Notes: a model not told the origin generated them from the sequence alone. A stretch of 64,000 nt of DNA from Ceratobasidium sp. AG-K (GCA_037039685.1 JAWNGF010000015.1:1193001-1257000), one strand, 5' to 3'; positions 24,251 to 36,123 are shown, counted from the first letter of the stretch. Translations and numbers: made by a program.

Positions 24251-24503
24251 CACATCAGCAAAAACCCGCTGGGATATGGAGTGATTTAGAGTGATTTCAG
24301 GAAAGGACTATGCTTACAGTGGTTTGGAGCGCTTTCAAGCCATTTCAATTCCGCCAATTTGGATTTCAGGGTCTTTGGAGTAGCGGAAATAGGAGCCCCT
24401 GAATTTGGAGTGCTCCAAAGCGGTCCAAATCACTCAAAGCATAGTCGGTTTCCCATATCACTTCAAAGCACTCCAAATCCTGGCGGGTTTTTGCTGATGC
24501 ACC
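24251..24503. repeat. MITE, copy 3, complete
   Basis: Terminal inverted repeats ATCAGCAAAAACCCGC at about 24254-24269 and GCGGGTTTTTGCTGAT at 24483-24498 flank about 210 bp of noncoding DNA containing GGAGTGCTCCAAAGC and CACTTCAAAGCACTCCAAAT words. GCAC immediately outside both ends is a likely 4-bp target duplication. There is no coding capacity, so a transposase in trans is needed; the parent family is not identified. Confidence 0.75.
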
Positions 24504-24569
24504 TGCTCATCCAGTCTTTCAATAAATACAACCCCGACTTCAGCCCCGACTACTCCGAAAGAGCAAGCA

Positions 24570-26210
24570 GTGACCAAGGCTTTAGCCAAGAACTTCTTGA
24601 TTGTCAGCGGACTACTCGAAAGAGAGGAACCCATCACTTTCTGCACAATGATGAGAATCCTCAATGTTACCGCGGAAACAAAGGTCAACATCTCAGCTCT
24701 ACGAAACAGAATCAGCACGGTTGCCTACTGCTTTGAATCGCATATGCTAGAATTGCTACTCAAATTGACGACTACATTCTTGATGGAGAGAATGGAGAGC
24801 CTGAAGATGGAGGGGAAAAATGCGGCTCTGGCCAAAGCATCACAGGTCCGTAAAGAATTGGAGGAGGGGCAGGCGAAGTTGCAAGAAGAGAAAAGGATAT
24901 TAGAAGAAGAAAGGAAAAACTGGTTGGAAACTCGAGAGACGCTCAAGGCGTGCGAGGAGAGGTTGAAACAGACTAGCGAGGAATCGCAAAAGAAACTCGA
25001 AGAACTAACTAGCAGACTGAACAATGTTACGAGCAAATTAGAACGAGCTGAACCTCGAAGCCAGCAAGTCCCTGCGGAACCGGACCCTTTTGCTGTGGCT
25101 CCTACAGCGCACATCTCCTGGGGAGATCAACCTCTCAAACCACAGGAAGAAATGTTTGGCATTGGAAATTTTCGCTTGGGAGCTCCTTCCTACTCCGCCG
25201 CGGTGAGCTCACCACAGAGACCAAGAGCTGACCTCCCCCCTCAATTACTAGACCCAGAGTTCAAGAAACTGAAGAACAGCGAGGAGAAGAGAGATCGTCA
25301 AATAATGCTGGACAAGACAGAAGGCTCCCACCTCTCAAACATCAACTTGCTCCCGGTCTCCAAAATCCTAGAAAAATTCAATGTGCCACTTCAGAAACTT
25401 GAAAAGGAAATGAAGGAAGAACTCCAATTTGGCAAACCCGAATACATCAAATGCCTTACAGTCCAGCAACAGAGTAACGGAGGAGCCCTACTAAACATGA
25501 ATACACCATGGGCACGCAACTGGATCATGCAGCCAGAAGTGTCTGCTGAGTTACTAAAACACCTAGATTTTCATGCTAAAATTGTCCCCCGTCGCTACAA
25601 GGTGGTGGCGCAAAACCTCCCGGTCTCAATTAATCTGGAGGACAATGGTTTACCCTCCCACATTGAGCTGGAAAACAAACTATACCCAGGCAACATACTA
25701 GCATGCAAGTGGATTAGAAACCCTTCAAAACACAAACCCAAAAAACACACTGCCTTTGCCATTCTTGAATTTGCATTCAAAGGCGCAGCCAACCATTTCC
25801 TGGCAGGACACAGCACAGTGGAACAATACAGCATAGTTGCAGTCAAGTACATGAATGAGATACTCAGATGCTTCAACTCTCAGAAGGCTGGTCACATTGG
25901 AAAGAACTGCAAAGCCCCAAAACCGGTCTGCGGCACCTGCAGAGGCAATCATACATCAAACAATTGTTCAAAAAGAACTGGACCATACTGGTTTTTGACA
26001 TGCAAAGAAGCAGGTCATGCCACCTGGGACCGTGAGTGCCCCAATTTCTATACTAAAAATGTTTCCAAAGCAGCCCAGAACTCCAACCAAATGTACAAAT
26101 ACTTCATCACAACTGAAGCATGGGCATGGGCCCAGGCCTCACCCCCTGCAAGAGCCCCCCCTTGCGCTAGGACCACTCTAGGCAATGCTCTGCATGGCCA
26201 AGTAGCATGA
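24570..26210 (+). CDS. LINE (non-LTR retrotransposon) ORF1 protein
   Basis: One open frame of 546 codons. The first in-frame ATG is near 24648, so the protein may be about 520 aa. An N-terminal coiled coil (EEGQAKLQEEKRILEEERKN) is followed by a central domain and a C-terminal cluster of CCHC-like knuckles around 25868-26045: one with Ser in place of the second Cys (CFNSQKAGHIGKNC), one CGTCRGNHTSNNC, then a further Cys/His set. This layout is typical of fungal LINE ORF1 nucleic-acid-binding chaperones. The degenerate first knuckle and the broken downstream ORF2 indicate a dead element. Confidence 0.75.
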   Translation: MTKALAKNFLIVSGLLEREEPITFCTMMRILNVTAETKVNISALRNRISTVAYCFESHMLELLLKLTTTFLMERMESLKMEGKNAALAKASQVRKELEEGQAKLQEEKRILEEERKNWLETRETLKACEERLKQTSEESQKKLEELTSRLNNVTSKLERAEPRSQQVPAEPDPFAVAPTAHISWGDQPLKPQEEMFGIGNFRLGAPSYSAAVSSPQRPRADLPPQLLDPEFKKLKNSEEKRDRQIMLDKTEGSHLSNINLLPVSKILEKFNVPLQKLEKEMKEELQFGKPEYIKCLTVQQQSNGGALLNMNTPWARNWIMQPEVSAELLKHLDFHAKIVPRRYKVVAQNLPVSINLEDNGLPSHIELENKLYPGNILACKWIRNPSKHKPKKHTAFAILEFAFKGAANHFLAGHSTVEQYSIVAVKYMNEILRCFNSQKAGHIGKNCKAPKPVCGTCRGNHTSNNCSKRTGPYWFLTCKEAGHATWDRECPNFYTKNVSKAAQNSNQMYKYFITTEAWAWAQASPPARAPPCARTTLGNALHGQVA

Positions 26211-26439
26211 GCAAATGAACAGGCAACTGGGGCAAATGCAACACCTATCACCAGTCCCCCCAAGACCAGCATTGCCAGCCCACAGGAAGAAGATGAGGAA
26301 AAATCTCAGCCAGTTGTGGTCAACACCCCAACCTTCTCTCCCTGCATCCCAAGCCTTAGCTGCACCCTGTCCCTGGCCTTGTCCTCACCTCGCCTGGACC
26401 CCCTCCCAGAATCGCTGATCCCTACCTATCAACATCTCC

Positions 26440-27676
26440 TTGGTAATGAATAATTTATTTAGATATGCTGATCCCAAAGATAGACCCAGAGACTCTCTCA
26501 AGATATGGCAACTTAATACTAACAAATCCCAATTTGCTATGGACAATCTAATACTTGGTACAAGGCCAGACAACTGCTGTGTAATTGCAATCCCAGAACC
26601 CCCAATGTTGCAACACAATCTATCCATGGGAATCATGCAATGATGGTATCCCTTATACCTGGTCCCAAAAGGCCACCCAAACCATCTCCAATCAAGATCT
26701 CTGCTCCTTGTCAATAGGAGCATCTGAACCAGTGGTTGGAAGCAAATTCAACTTGGCCACCCAGGTATAACCAGAGTCAAAATCACAACTAGCAAAGGCA
26801 ACATTCACCTTATTAATTTATATAACGAGTGTAATAATGATGACACTCAAGCAAATCCAATGGATCTCCCTGGGGCTCGTAAGCACAAAATTTCTTATGC
26901 AGGCTTGCTTGGTTAAAGGAGCACTTGGGAGCACCCAAGTGGCTGTGTCATTGGTGCTTGTAGGTGCTCCTTTATCCAAGCAAGCATGCAGGAGCAAATC
27001 GGCACTTGTTAGCACCAGAGGATTTTGGTGATGTGCTTACCCCCACATCTGCTCCTACCTTAGCATGTTGCCTGCTAACACTGACATAATCCTCTTAGGA
27101 GACTTTAATAGACACCACCCACAATGGGATGACGTCAAGAACACTCAGCTCTTCATGGAGGAACAGCTCATGGCAGCGCAAGTCCTCATCGACCGGCTGG
27201 AAGACCACAGACCAACAATGGCACTGCCCCGCAACATTCCAAATCACAAGCACAGTGTCACCAGACCCAACTCCTGCCTCAACAATGTATTTACTTCACA
27301 AGCACTCACTGACCAGCTGATCCAGTGTGACTGCCTAGTTTGCCAAAGGATAGTCTCTATGGATCACTTCTCCATAGTCTCTTGTTTCAACCTAGGATAT
27401 GAGACACCAGAACAAACTACCTGACTGAACTTCAAGGCAGTCAACTGGATGAAATTTGAAAGAGAGCTACATACCTAAACCTCAAACCTAAACACATGCC
27501 AAATCCAAAACATTGCTGATTTTGACTACAAACTTGCTCTACTTACTTCTGCAATTACAGACAATATCAAAAGCCAGGTCCCCAAATGCACAATCACGGT
27601 GTACTCAAAGCAATGGTGGACAAGCAAACTCACTGCCCTCAGGAACCAAAGGAACAACCTGGCAAATAGGGCATCA
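26440..27676 (+). pseudogene. LINE ORF2, endonuclease portion
   Basis: Fragments in several frames read as an APE-type endonuclease: KIWQLNTNKSQF and CVIAIPEPP near 26500-26605, ILLGDFNRHHPQWDD near 27090-27135, and the linker QWWTSKLTALRNQRNNLANR up to 27676. There are frameshifts, and a small inverted-repeat element is inserted at 26879-27040. At 27677 the sequence switches to a copia LTR; the reverse-transcriptase half resumes at 40209. Confidence 0.75.
26879..27040. repeat. 162-bp inverted-repeat element inside the LINE
   Basis: The ends GTAAGCACA and TGTGCTTAC are inverted, and GCTTGCTTGGTTAAAGGAGC near 26909-26928 is mirrored by GCTCCTTTATCCAAGCAAGC near 26966-26985, so the unit folds into a hairpin. 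It interrupts the endonuclease reading frame. Confidence 0.6.
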
Positions 27677-27849
27677 TGTTGTAACCCAAGGCCCCTCCAA
27701 CAGACTTGGACTCCAGTTTGCTTGTCTTGTGTCTCCTTTCTTGTGTTCTCCTTTGTTTGTGCTTCCTTTGTTGCTTCTTTCCTTTGTTTGTGCACAGCCT
27801 TAGGCTGCTTCCTTTCTCTTTTGTCTTGCAACTTCCTTTCTTGGCAAGT
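27677..27849 (-). mobile_element. copia LTR, first part (split by A2)
   Basis: It begins TGTTGTAACCC exactly where LINE coding stops. It continues at 35784-36123, where it ends ATTTCAACA next to a purine-rich tract and copia pol. Element A2 is inserted between the two parts. Confidence 0.65.
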
Positions 27850-28346
27850 TGTTGCAACCTGCTAATGCCTATGGTTGATGACCACTAATGGCCTTTGAGA
27901 TGTGGGAACAATATGTGATAAGTCTTCTAAGACTCTATCACTAAGGTGGACAAACACTAGTCTTGTCAGTACAAGTCACTAGCTCCTAAGTCCAAGTGGC
28001 TGCGCTAAAGGCTAAGTAGCCAAGTGCCTCTGATCACACTGCAGGGAGAGTTGACGAGGCGAAGCAAGCTGGGGATGACCATGCTTGCTAGCCAGTATAT
28101 ATACTCAGAGAACAGGTGAGTCATAGTAAGTACATGAGTCACACGTCTGAGTCAAAGTCCAAGTCATAAAGGTGGCTGCACAGGCCAGCCAATAGAAAAG
28201 AGCATGAGTCATACGACTCATGGTGACACATCATCCATACACCTTACTAAACAAGGGAGAGGGCGCAGAGGAGGGAAAAGGTGCCTAAGGCGCCAGTACA
28301 AGCCACGAGACCTCAACAGAAACAGAGGGAGGGACGGGTCACAACA
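27850..28346 (-). repeat. A2 3' LTR
   Basis: TG...CA ends. The adjacent internal polypurine tract, read on the minus strand, is GAGGGGGCAA at 28347-28356. Confidence 0.93.
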
Positions 28347-28379
28347 TTGCCCCCTCACAAAGGTGAGTGTAGTGGAGCG

Positions 28380-29526
28380 CACTCACCTATTTGCGGGTGA
28401 CCCATTCCTTCAGTTCCAGCCATCCAACCCTTTCTGCCAGGGCGTGCATGTCCGCTTCGAGGACCTTGTTCATTTGGTCCCACTTCTCCTGGTAGAGGCG
28501 GTTGAGCTCCTCTTGGTGTTGTTCTTGAAGGCACTCAAGTTCTGCTGCTTCCCATCAGGACCACTGTTCCTGCCTGTGGTCAAGACATTTGTTGAGCTGC
28601 TCAACACTCCATGACCCACATTGGACAAGTTGGTAGGCCTCGAGAACGTTGGCGTCGCATGGCATTTGGTTGGCTGGGGGGTGTGGGTCCATTTTGGCAA
28701 TGGCGTTGCCAACGTCTGCAACAAGGGCCTCGATGTTTGCCCGGGCTTTGTCCCAAGTGGCCTCCCATTCCCGTTCAACATTGTTCCCTGTGTCGGAACT
28801 TGGGGGAGCAGGGGGGACTTCAACGACCTCCTTGTTGTTGTCCTCCATAGGCTGTCCTGCCAAGTTGACAAAGCCACTTCCATCAGCGCCTTTTGACCAG
28901 TCAATGGTGTTGAAGGCAGGATCATCCCTTGGGTAAGTGATTGAGGGAGCGGGTAGCTGTTTGAACTCACAGTCCATTGGCCATCCTGACTCAAAGTCCA
29001 TAGCGCATGGGCGCCACCAGATTCCCTCCTCGTTGCAATGCCCATTGGTGAGGGCGAGGCAAGGGTCTTCTTCCCGCTTGAACCACTGGTCCCCCTCCCA
29101 CTTGTACCCGGTGTCCCGGTTCCAGGCGTCCTTGCTTTTGAGGACCACATTGTGGACTGTAAGTCCAATGCAGCCATGGCAGTGGTAGTACTTGCTGCAG
29201 CCAATGTCTGTGGGATTGGAGGGCTGGGTATCTGGGTGGCTGACCCAAAGCAGGGAGCCAAGTCAAGGGACAATGAGGGACTTGCATTCCTTGTCCCACT
29301 TGATGGTTGCTTGCTCTCGCAGGGGTACGTACCCAAGTTGGATGCCTGGTTCAAGCTGCTCGGCCAGGGCTTTGGCCTCATTGAGGGACCAGGGAGCAGT
29401 ATCCCTGTTGTTGACAGTGTACTCACCTGTTCCAGCAAGCATGAGGGCCTTCTTGTAGGCCCTAGCCTTCTTGTATTCCAAGGACCAGGTGCAGGTGGTG
29501 GAGGAGATGGTGCGGTAGGCAGCCAT
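28380..29526 (-). pseudogene. A2 ORF3, unknown protein, broken
   Basis: Homologue of the intact ORF3 at 59755-60891. It reads RAYKKALMLAGTGEYTV, then RDTAPWSLNEAKALAE, then stops at about 29260; the frame reopens for 28555-29148 with YYHCHGCIGLTV upstream of it and WNRDTGYKWEGDQWFKRE within. Substitutions against 59755-60891 are mainly conservative (I/V, R/Q), unlike the overlapping pol-tail frame. The C-terminal coiled-coil part is also broken. Function unknown. Confidence 0.7.
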
Positions 29527-32500
29527 CTTTGTTCAAAAGCTAAAGAGTTTTTTGCGAGGGGGGTAGTGTTTTGCAGAGTACTAGTAGTAGTTGGCTGAAA
29601 AGCTGGAGTGATAATTTCTGCTGCTTTCCCCTTTGCCTTTTTGTACTCTAAGGAAGTGAAATTTGGAGGGAGTGGGCTGGTGGGAACATCCTTCTGGAAC
29701 CTTCTCATGACATGAGTCAGCTCGGCGAAGTTCTCCACTGGTTCTTCTGTGTCTTCCAGAGGGCTGTAGCCCTTCCATCTGATGCGGTATTTCAGCCCAT
29801 CAGGGTCTTGATGCCAATCCACAATCTTCTCTACTTCATATTCTTCTTTGCCCTCTTCAGTCATGATTGGCGGAGGTCGGGGCTGATTTTGTTGGAAATC
29901 TAGATCCTCAGTATAGGGCGTCAGCATGTTTCCATGGAAGACATTGTGGATGCGCATGGATTTTGGAAGATCAAGTTGGTAGGCGTGTGAAGAGATTTGC
30001 TTTTTCACAACAAAGGGGCCTGTTTTCTTGTCATCAAGCTTCTTGCTTGGGTGTCTTGTGGTAATGTTGGTAGTCAAGAGCCAGATGTTGTCTCCTTCCT
30101 TGTATTGTATCTTTGGGGTCTCTTCTCTTGATTGATGATATTCCATCAGAGCCTTTGTTTCTTCCCATACAGCCTCCATATCCTTTGTCCACTTGTCTCC
30201 CTCCAGGGATCAAGTCACATAGTCCTCAATAGACCATTTGGGAGTCATGCCATAGATGACTTCAAAGGGGGATTTGCTTGTAACTCAGTTTTTGTGGTTG
30301 TTGTGGCAAAATTCCGCAATGGGTAACCACTTTGTCCAATTGTCCTGCTTGTGATTTCCAAAGATGCGTATCCATCCCTCAAGGCATTGGTTTGTTCTCT
30401 CCACCAAGCTATCTGTTTCAGGGTGGAAGGCGGTAGAGAAGGTCCCTTGGATTCCTAGCCGCTTGTAGACCGCTTCCAAGAAGTGTGATTTGAAGGTGGT
30501 TCCTCTATCTGAAACAGTGGTTTTGGGGAACCCATGAAGGTGCCATACTTCCTTCACAAAGATATCAGTTAGTTCTTCTGAGTTTGTGGATTCTTTGCAG
30601 GGGATGAAGTGTGCCATTCTGGAAAAGCGGTCCATCACCACAAGGACACTGTCAAACCCTTGTGATTTTGGTAGTTTCACAATGAAATCATATGCGATAT
30701 TTTCCCAAGGTTTCTCCGGAATAGGCAAGGGTTTGAGTGGTAGGTGTCCTTTGCTTCCCTTCCCTCTTTGGCATGCTTTGCAGCTGTCAACGTACTTGTT
30801 GACTTGGGCTTTCATTCCTGGCCAGTAGTAGTTTCTAGAGATGAGTTCTAGAGTTCTGGCTTGTCCTTGGTGACCCGCAATGGGCAAGTCGTGGTAGAGT
30901 TTGAGCAGCTTCAGCTTGATGTCTCTTTTGTCTGGAACAACAATTCTGCCTTGGTACCAGAGGAGATCTTTGCTCATTTTGTAGTCCTTGAACTGTTTTT
31001 TCACAGAGGGTGGTAGGTCTTCCTTTCCCTTGGTACTTTTGATCAGGGTCTCCAGGCTTTCATCCTCCTCCAGAGCTTCCTTGATTTCTGCAATAATGTT
31101 GTTGCTCATCAGGGCAGAGAATCCTTTGAAGTTTTCAGCGGAGATCATCACTTGTTCTGCAGAGGCAATATTGTTGTGATTGCTTCTCCTGGAAAGAATG
31201 TCTGGTTTTTCCGACATTTTGCCAGGTCTGTAGTGGATCTCAAAATTGTAGCTTGTCAGCATGAGGAGCCACCTGTTGTGTTGTTGGTTGAAGGTGCTGG
31301 CCTTCTGCCGGTAAGTAAGGTTTTTGTGATCTGTGTAGATCACTATTGGTTCCTTTGTTCCTTCAAGGTGGATGCGCCAGTGTTGTAATGCTTCTATGAT
31401 GGCAAGAAGCTCCTTGTCATGCGTGTCGTAATTCAGTTCTGCTTCCTTGAAGCCTTTCGAGAGAAACCCTACTGGGTGTAAGTATCCGTCCTTTTGCCGT
31501 TGGCTAAGAATAGCCCCCATTGCAACCCCTGAGGCATCTGTCTCAAGGAAGTATTGCTTTGATTTGTTGGGATGTGCAAGCACTGGTTCTCTTGATATGA
31601 CATCTTTCAGGGAGTCAAAGGCTTCCTGGTGTTCTGAGTTCCATTCCCATTTCCTGTCTTTTCTTGTCAATTGAGTCAGGGGTTTGACAATTGAGGAGAA
31701 GGCCACCACAGATCTTCTATAGAAGTTGCAAAAACCAATGAACGCCTGTAGTTGTTTCACAGATTTGGGAGTGGGCCATTCTTGGATAGTTTTGATCTTG
31801 TCCTTGTTCATGGAAATGCCGTCCTCATTGACAACAGACCCAACCCAGTCTGCCCTTTTTCCATAGAAGGTACATTTCTTCAGGTTTCCAAAGAGGTTGT
31901 TTTTCCTCAATCTTTGCAAGACTTCCTTGATATCTATGGTGTGTTGATCTCTTCCTTGGGAAACAATAAGGATGTCATCAATGTAGATCATGATCTTCAC
32001 CCCAATCATGCCCCTGAAGATGTGGTCCATCATTCTTTGGAAAGTAGATGGTGCATTCTTGAGGCCAAAGGCCATCACGGTGTATTCAAAAAGCCCTTCT
32101 GAGGTAATAAATGCAGTCTTCCATTTGTCTCCCTCTCTGATTCTGACATTCCAAAAGCCATTCTTTAGATCAAGTGAAGTGATGAAGAGTTCTTCCTTTG
32201 AACTTTCTCCGGTCTTCTTGAATATCTCCAGTAGTTGTTCAAGAAGCGGAATAGGGTAGCGGTCCAGGATGGTTTCTTCATTTGCTCCTCTGTAGTCAAC
32301 AACAGGACGTAGGTCAGGGATGGTTTGTCCTTCCTTCAGGGTTTTCTTGACAAAGAAGAGGCTTGCAGCTAGGGGAGATTTGCTGGGTCTGATATGTCCT
32401 GACTGGAGTTCGTTCTCAATGCATTCCTTTGTTGCTTCTCTTTCCCTTGGTGACAGAGGGTAGGCCTATTTTGGTTTTGGAAGCTGATTGTTGTCATAGA

Positions 32501-33050
32501 AGTTGATTCTACAATCCCATTCTCTGTGTTCAGGGAGTTTGTTGTATTGTTCTTCGTCAAAGACGTCCTTGAATTCTTCAAGTTCTCTTGGTAGTTCCTG
32601 AAGTAGTCCTGCTTTGGCAATAAGGGGATTTTCTGCTTTCCATTTGATAGCAAAGGGGGACCAGGATATGTCAGGGTTGGTCTCCTTCAGCCATGGCATT
32701 CCTAAAATCATGGGTTGTGTGCCGGTGTTCATGACATAGAATTTTTGGTAGAAGGTTCTTCCTTCTAGATCGAATTTCAGCTTGCACCTGAACCGGATCT
32801 AATCCTTTTGTGTTTTTCTGTCAATGGTTTCAATGCTTCTGGGGCTTTGTAACTTGGTCAAAGGGATATTGTTTTCCTTGGCAAAGTTCAGGTCGATGAA
32901 GTTTCTAGACTAGCCAGAGTCAATGAGAGGTGAGATTTTTTCTGTGATTCCCTCTGCAGTTGTGTATAACATGGGTGTTTCATTTGTAGCCTTGCAATAG
33001 TATACATTTTGCAGAGAGGATATTGGGGCATCCTCACACATGGTGGAGAG
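28470..33050 (-). pseudogene. A2 pol polyprotein with several stops
   Basis: Protease LIDSG, RT (YIDDILIV), RNase H (ETDASGVAMGAI), integrase (HHCC knuckle and MDRFSRMAHF) and chromodomain (EKIVDWHQDPDGLKYRIRWK) are all readable in the order of a chromovirus. In-frame stops occur just after DSG (near 32914), near 32802, at 32464, at 30282-30284 and near 30209. Several are CGN to TGA relative to A3. The 28470-30179 frame runs open through the ORF3 overlap. Confidence 0.88.
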
Positions 33051-33058
33051 ATGCCCAT

Positions 33059-35230
33059 CTAGTTTTCCAACTCAGAATTGGTGGATCTGTTCTCATTCAC
33101 TTTCTCACTCTTGAGTTCAGCGGCTTTTCCTTTCACCGGCTTCTTTCCTTTGTCCTTGTAGGTCCACTCCCTTGTGCAGTCCACAAGATTGTGACCTGCC
33201 TCCCCACATTTGATGTAGAGGATGTTTTCCCTTCGGCGTTTCTTTTCTTCTTTTGGAACTAGGTCCCCTTTGATCTTCTGGGACCTGGAACCTTCTGCTT
33301 GAGCTGGTTGTTTGTGCTTCTTCCTTGTGCTAACCGGATTGGTCATTTTGTTGATTTCTTCCGCTTGTAGGGCAATATTGATCCATCCTTCAAGATCTTG
33401 CTGTTCTGCTCCTGCTCTGTCACTGAGTTCTTCACAAACAAGTTCTGCTTTGATGAAGCGGTTCAGTCCTTGTCTGAATCGTGCCGCTAGGGCCGCGTTG
33501 TTCCAGTTGAGTTCTTCGGAAAGAAGTTGGAAGTCAGAAACATATTCAGATACACTCTTGTTGAGGTAAAGTCGTTGGATCCCTTGTTCAGCTTGAACTT
33601 TCTTGCTGGGGTTGCTCCATTGTCTGTTGTAAGCTTCTTGGAAAGCATCCCATGAGTCTAGCCATGGATGGTCTAGATTGTTGTTGTATCTGTTCAGGAC
33701 TGGCTGTGCCCAATTCCCAGCGGGTCCTTCTGCCATGTTCATCAAAACTGCAACAATGCGCTGTTCATCCGTATTGTATTGAGTAGGGTTCAGACAAAAA
33801 TAGGCTTTCATTCTTGCAAGGAAGGTTTTGGCTGCAGTTCCCCTGGTTCCTTCAAAGGCCTTTGGCATTTTGATGTGTGGTCCTGAGTTTCCTCCATTGC
33901 CTCCTTGATTTGTTTGGAAGATAAAGGTTCTTCCTTCATCCCTGATTTCATATCCGGATTGTCCTTGTACCTCAAATGAGGGTGATTGTTGTCCCTGTGG
34001 TGGAAGATGAGGGGGTGGTTCTCTTCATTGTGGGAACTTGATGGAGGTTCATTGTGACTCTTCCCTTCGGTGTTTGGATTCTGCTTGGGCATTGGCACCA
34101 ATCTGTTCAAGAAGGTCAAACATTTACCTAATTTGTAGGCGGACTTCTTGCATCCTAGTGGTTTGATCCTGGAATCCGTCGGTGACTTCCTCATTGATTC
34201 TTCCAAGGGTGATGGTCATGTTCCTCATTCCTTCCGCCATCCTTCCTAGGGTTTCTTCAACGTGTGTATTACGCTGGGTTTGTCCTTGCAAGGTTTGATT
34301 CATCAGGAGATCAAAATTGTTCAACCTATTGTTGATTTGTTCGGAATTTTCAACTGATTGTTTGAAGACTTCAAGGATTTGCTGTTGGACGCAATCCACG
34401 CTCCTAAGCCTTTCATAGAAAGTGTTGACTCCATCTTCCATTCTAGAAGCAATGCGCTCAATTCACTGCATCATGTTTGTTGTATCTTGGGTTTGTAGGT
34501 CCCATTGTTGTTCCAACCCTTCAATTCTAAGGGCTTGGACTGCGTTCTCCTGTTGATATTGGATCTGAAGGGTGTTGAAGATCCTTTCCAGGGCTTGGAT
34601 TGGATTTCCCTCCATATTTTCCATCAGTCGTTCTTGTCTCAGTCCTTCATCCTGTGAAATTGACTCAACGCTTCCTTGTGATTGGAAGGTTGATGGCATG
34701 CTCAAGGCACTGTGAGTCCTAGGGACCTCTTCTAGTGGTGGTATGGACGCAGGGGTAGCTACCGGTGGTGGAAATTGCATTCCAAAGTCAGGAAATGCTA
34801 AGGGACGTCTAGTCCCTGTTGTCCCGGTGTTTGATGGCCCTGGGGTTGCGTTTCTAAGTGGTCCTGGTATCCTAATCACACACACAGCCCTAGGGCTAAT
34901 CACACTTTCCCCATGGAAGGTGACAATTGGTGCTGCTGGTGGTGGTGTGTTGATTGGATTTTCAACCACTTGAATTGTTGGTGAGGTGGATCTTTGCTTG
35001 TTTGAACTCCTGGGTTCTTCTTGAGTTCCTGATGTTTTGATAATGTTGCCAATTCCTCCTGGGACGCTGGTGGAAGGGGGTCTTGATGCGCGGCTGGCAC
35101 TGCTAAGTGGCGCCATCCAGTCTCCTGCCCGTTCCCTTGCTCCTCTTGAGGGGTTTGATCGGATTTCATCTATTGTTGCTGTTGGAGCCTTGCTCCTTCG
35201 AGACACTGCACTTGAGAATTGATTGTCCAT
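33059..35230 (-). pseudogene. A2 gag, broken
   Basis: The start ATG at 35230 aligns with A3 gag at 54055. A Pro/Thr-rich N-terminus, coiled coil, capsid-like region (YNRQWSNPSKKVQAEQ) and a degenerate zinc knuckle, in which CIKCG has become YIKCG, are visible. Stops appear between 34441 and 34463 (CGA to TGA), near 34122, and twice near 34020-34040 (both CGA to TGA). It ends TAG at 33059-33061, directly after GGAAAAC. Confidence 0.85.
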
Positions 35231-35272
35231 GTCGTCATGTGATCTTGTTTTCTTGTGGCTCAGCATACTAAG

Positions 35273-35284
35273 AGCTTGCTTTGC
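35273..35284 (-). promoter_or_regulatory. A2 self-primer binding site
   Basis: On the minus strand the 12-mer GCAAAGCAAGCT lies 2 nt inside the 5' LTR. It is the exact complement of AGCTTGCTTTGC in the same LTR (35496-35507), about 30 nt after the TATATA box, where the mRNA should start. Confidence 0.75.
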
Positions 35285-35286
35285 AA

Positions 35287-35783
35287 TGTTGCAACCTGCT
35301 AATGCCTATGGTTGACAACCACTAATGGCCTTTGAGATGTGGGAACAATATGTGATAAGTCTTCTAAGACTCTATCACTAAGGTGGACAAACGCTAGTCT
35401 TGTCAGTACAAGTCACTAGCTCCTAAGTCCAAGTGGCTACGCTAAAGGCTAAGTAGCCAAGTGTCTCTGATCACACTGCAGGGAGAGTTGACAAGGCAAA
35501 GCAAGCTGGGGATGACCATGCTTGCTAGCCAGTGTATATACTCAGAGAACAGGTGAGTCATAGTAAGTACATGAGTCACATGTCTGAGTCCAAGTCCAAG
35601 TCATAAAGGTGGCTGCGCAGGCCAGCCAATAGAAAACAGCATGAGTCATATGACTCATGGTGACACATCATCCATACACCTTACTAAACAAGGGAGAGGG
35701 CGCAGAGGAGGGAAAAGGTGCCTAAGGCGCCAGTACAAGCCATGAGACCGCAACAGAAACAGAGGGAGGGACGGGTCACAACA
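35287..35783 (-). repeat. A2 5' LTR
   Basis: TG...CA ends, 497 bp. The right flank CAAGC compares with CAAGT left of the other LTR. Confidence 0.93.
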
Positions 35784-36123
35784 CAAGCCATGTTCCTTTA
35801 TAGGACATGACTCATAGAGCTTTCTGATTGGATAGTTTGTATGACTCATTTCTATTGCAATATGCACAGTGCCAAGCTAGAAATCAATGTCTCTCAGCTT
35901 GTGCTACTTGAGAGTAGAGAACTGGTGCATATAGATACCTAGAAATCAATGTATCTACAGGTACTATAAGCAGTAGAAAAGAAAAGTAAAAAACTAAACT
36001 ATACCTCAGCTTGTGCTACTTGAGAGTAGAGAACTGAGGACAAAATTTTACTGAAGCACATGTCCATGTGGAAGACAATCATGTGATATGCATACATCTA
36101 TGTATAAGACTGATATTTCAACA
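35784..36123 (-). mobile_element. copia LTR, second part
   Basis: Continuation of 27677-27849. It ends ATTTCAACA, and the internal side on the minus strand has a purine-rich GAGTGGGCG tract at 36124-36132, as expected beside a 3' LTR. Confidence 0.6.

Larger units (their letters stand above)
27850..35783 (-). mobile_element. A2: full-length but decayed Ty3/gypsy chromovirus, family A
   Basis: The two LTRs (27850-28346 and 35287-35783, 497 bp each) differ at roughly 15 sites, mostly transitions at CpG. Outer flanks CAAGT and CAAGC match at 4 of 5 bases, a probable target duplication with one mutation. Gene order on the minus strand is gag, pol (PR-RT-RNaseH-INT-chromodomain), ORF3. Several nonsense codons, largely CGA to TGA, disable it. 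It sits inside a copia LTR. Confidence 0.93.

Noticed and set aside
28621..29598. Plus-strand open frames (for example 29038-29598) as genes
   Set aside because: They are antisense to A2 ORF3 and pol, with no motif of their own.
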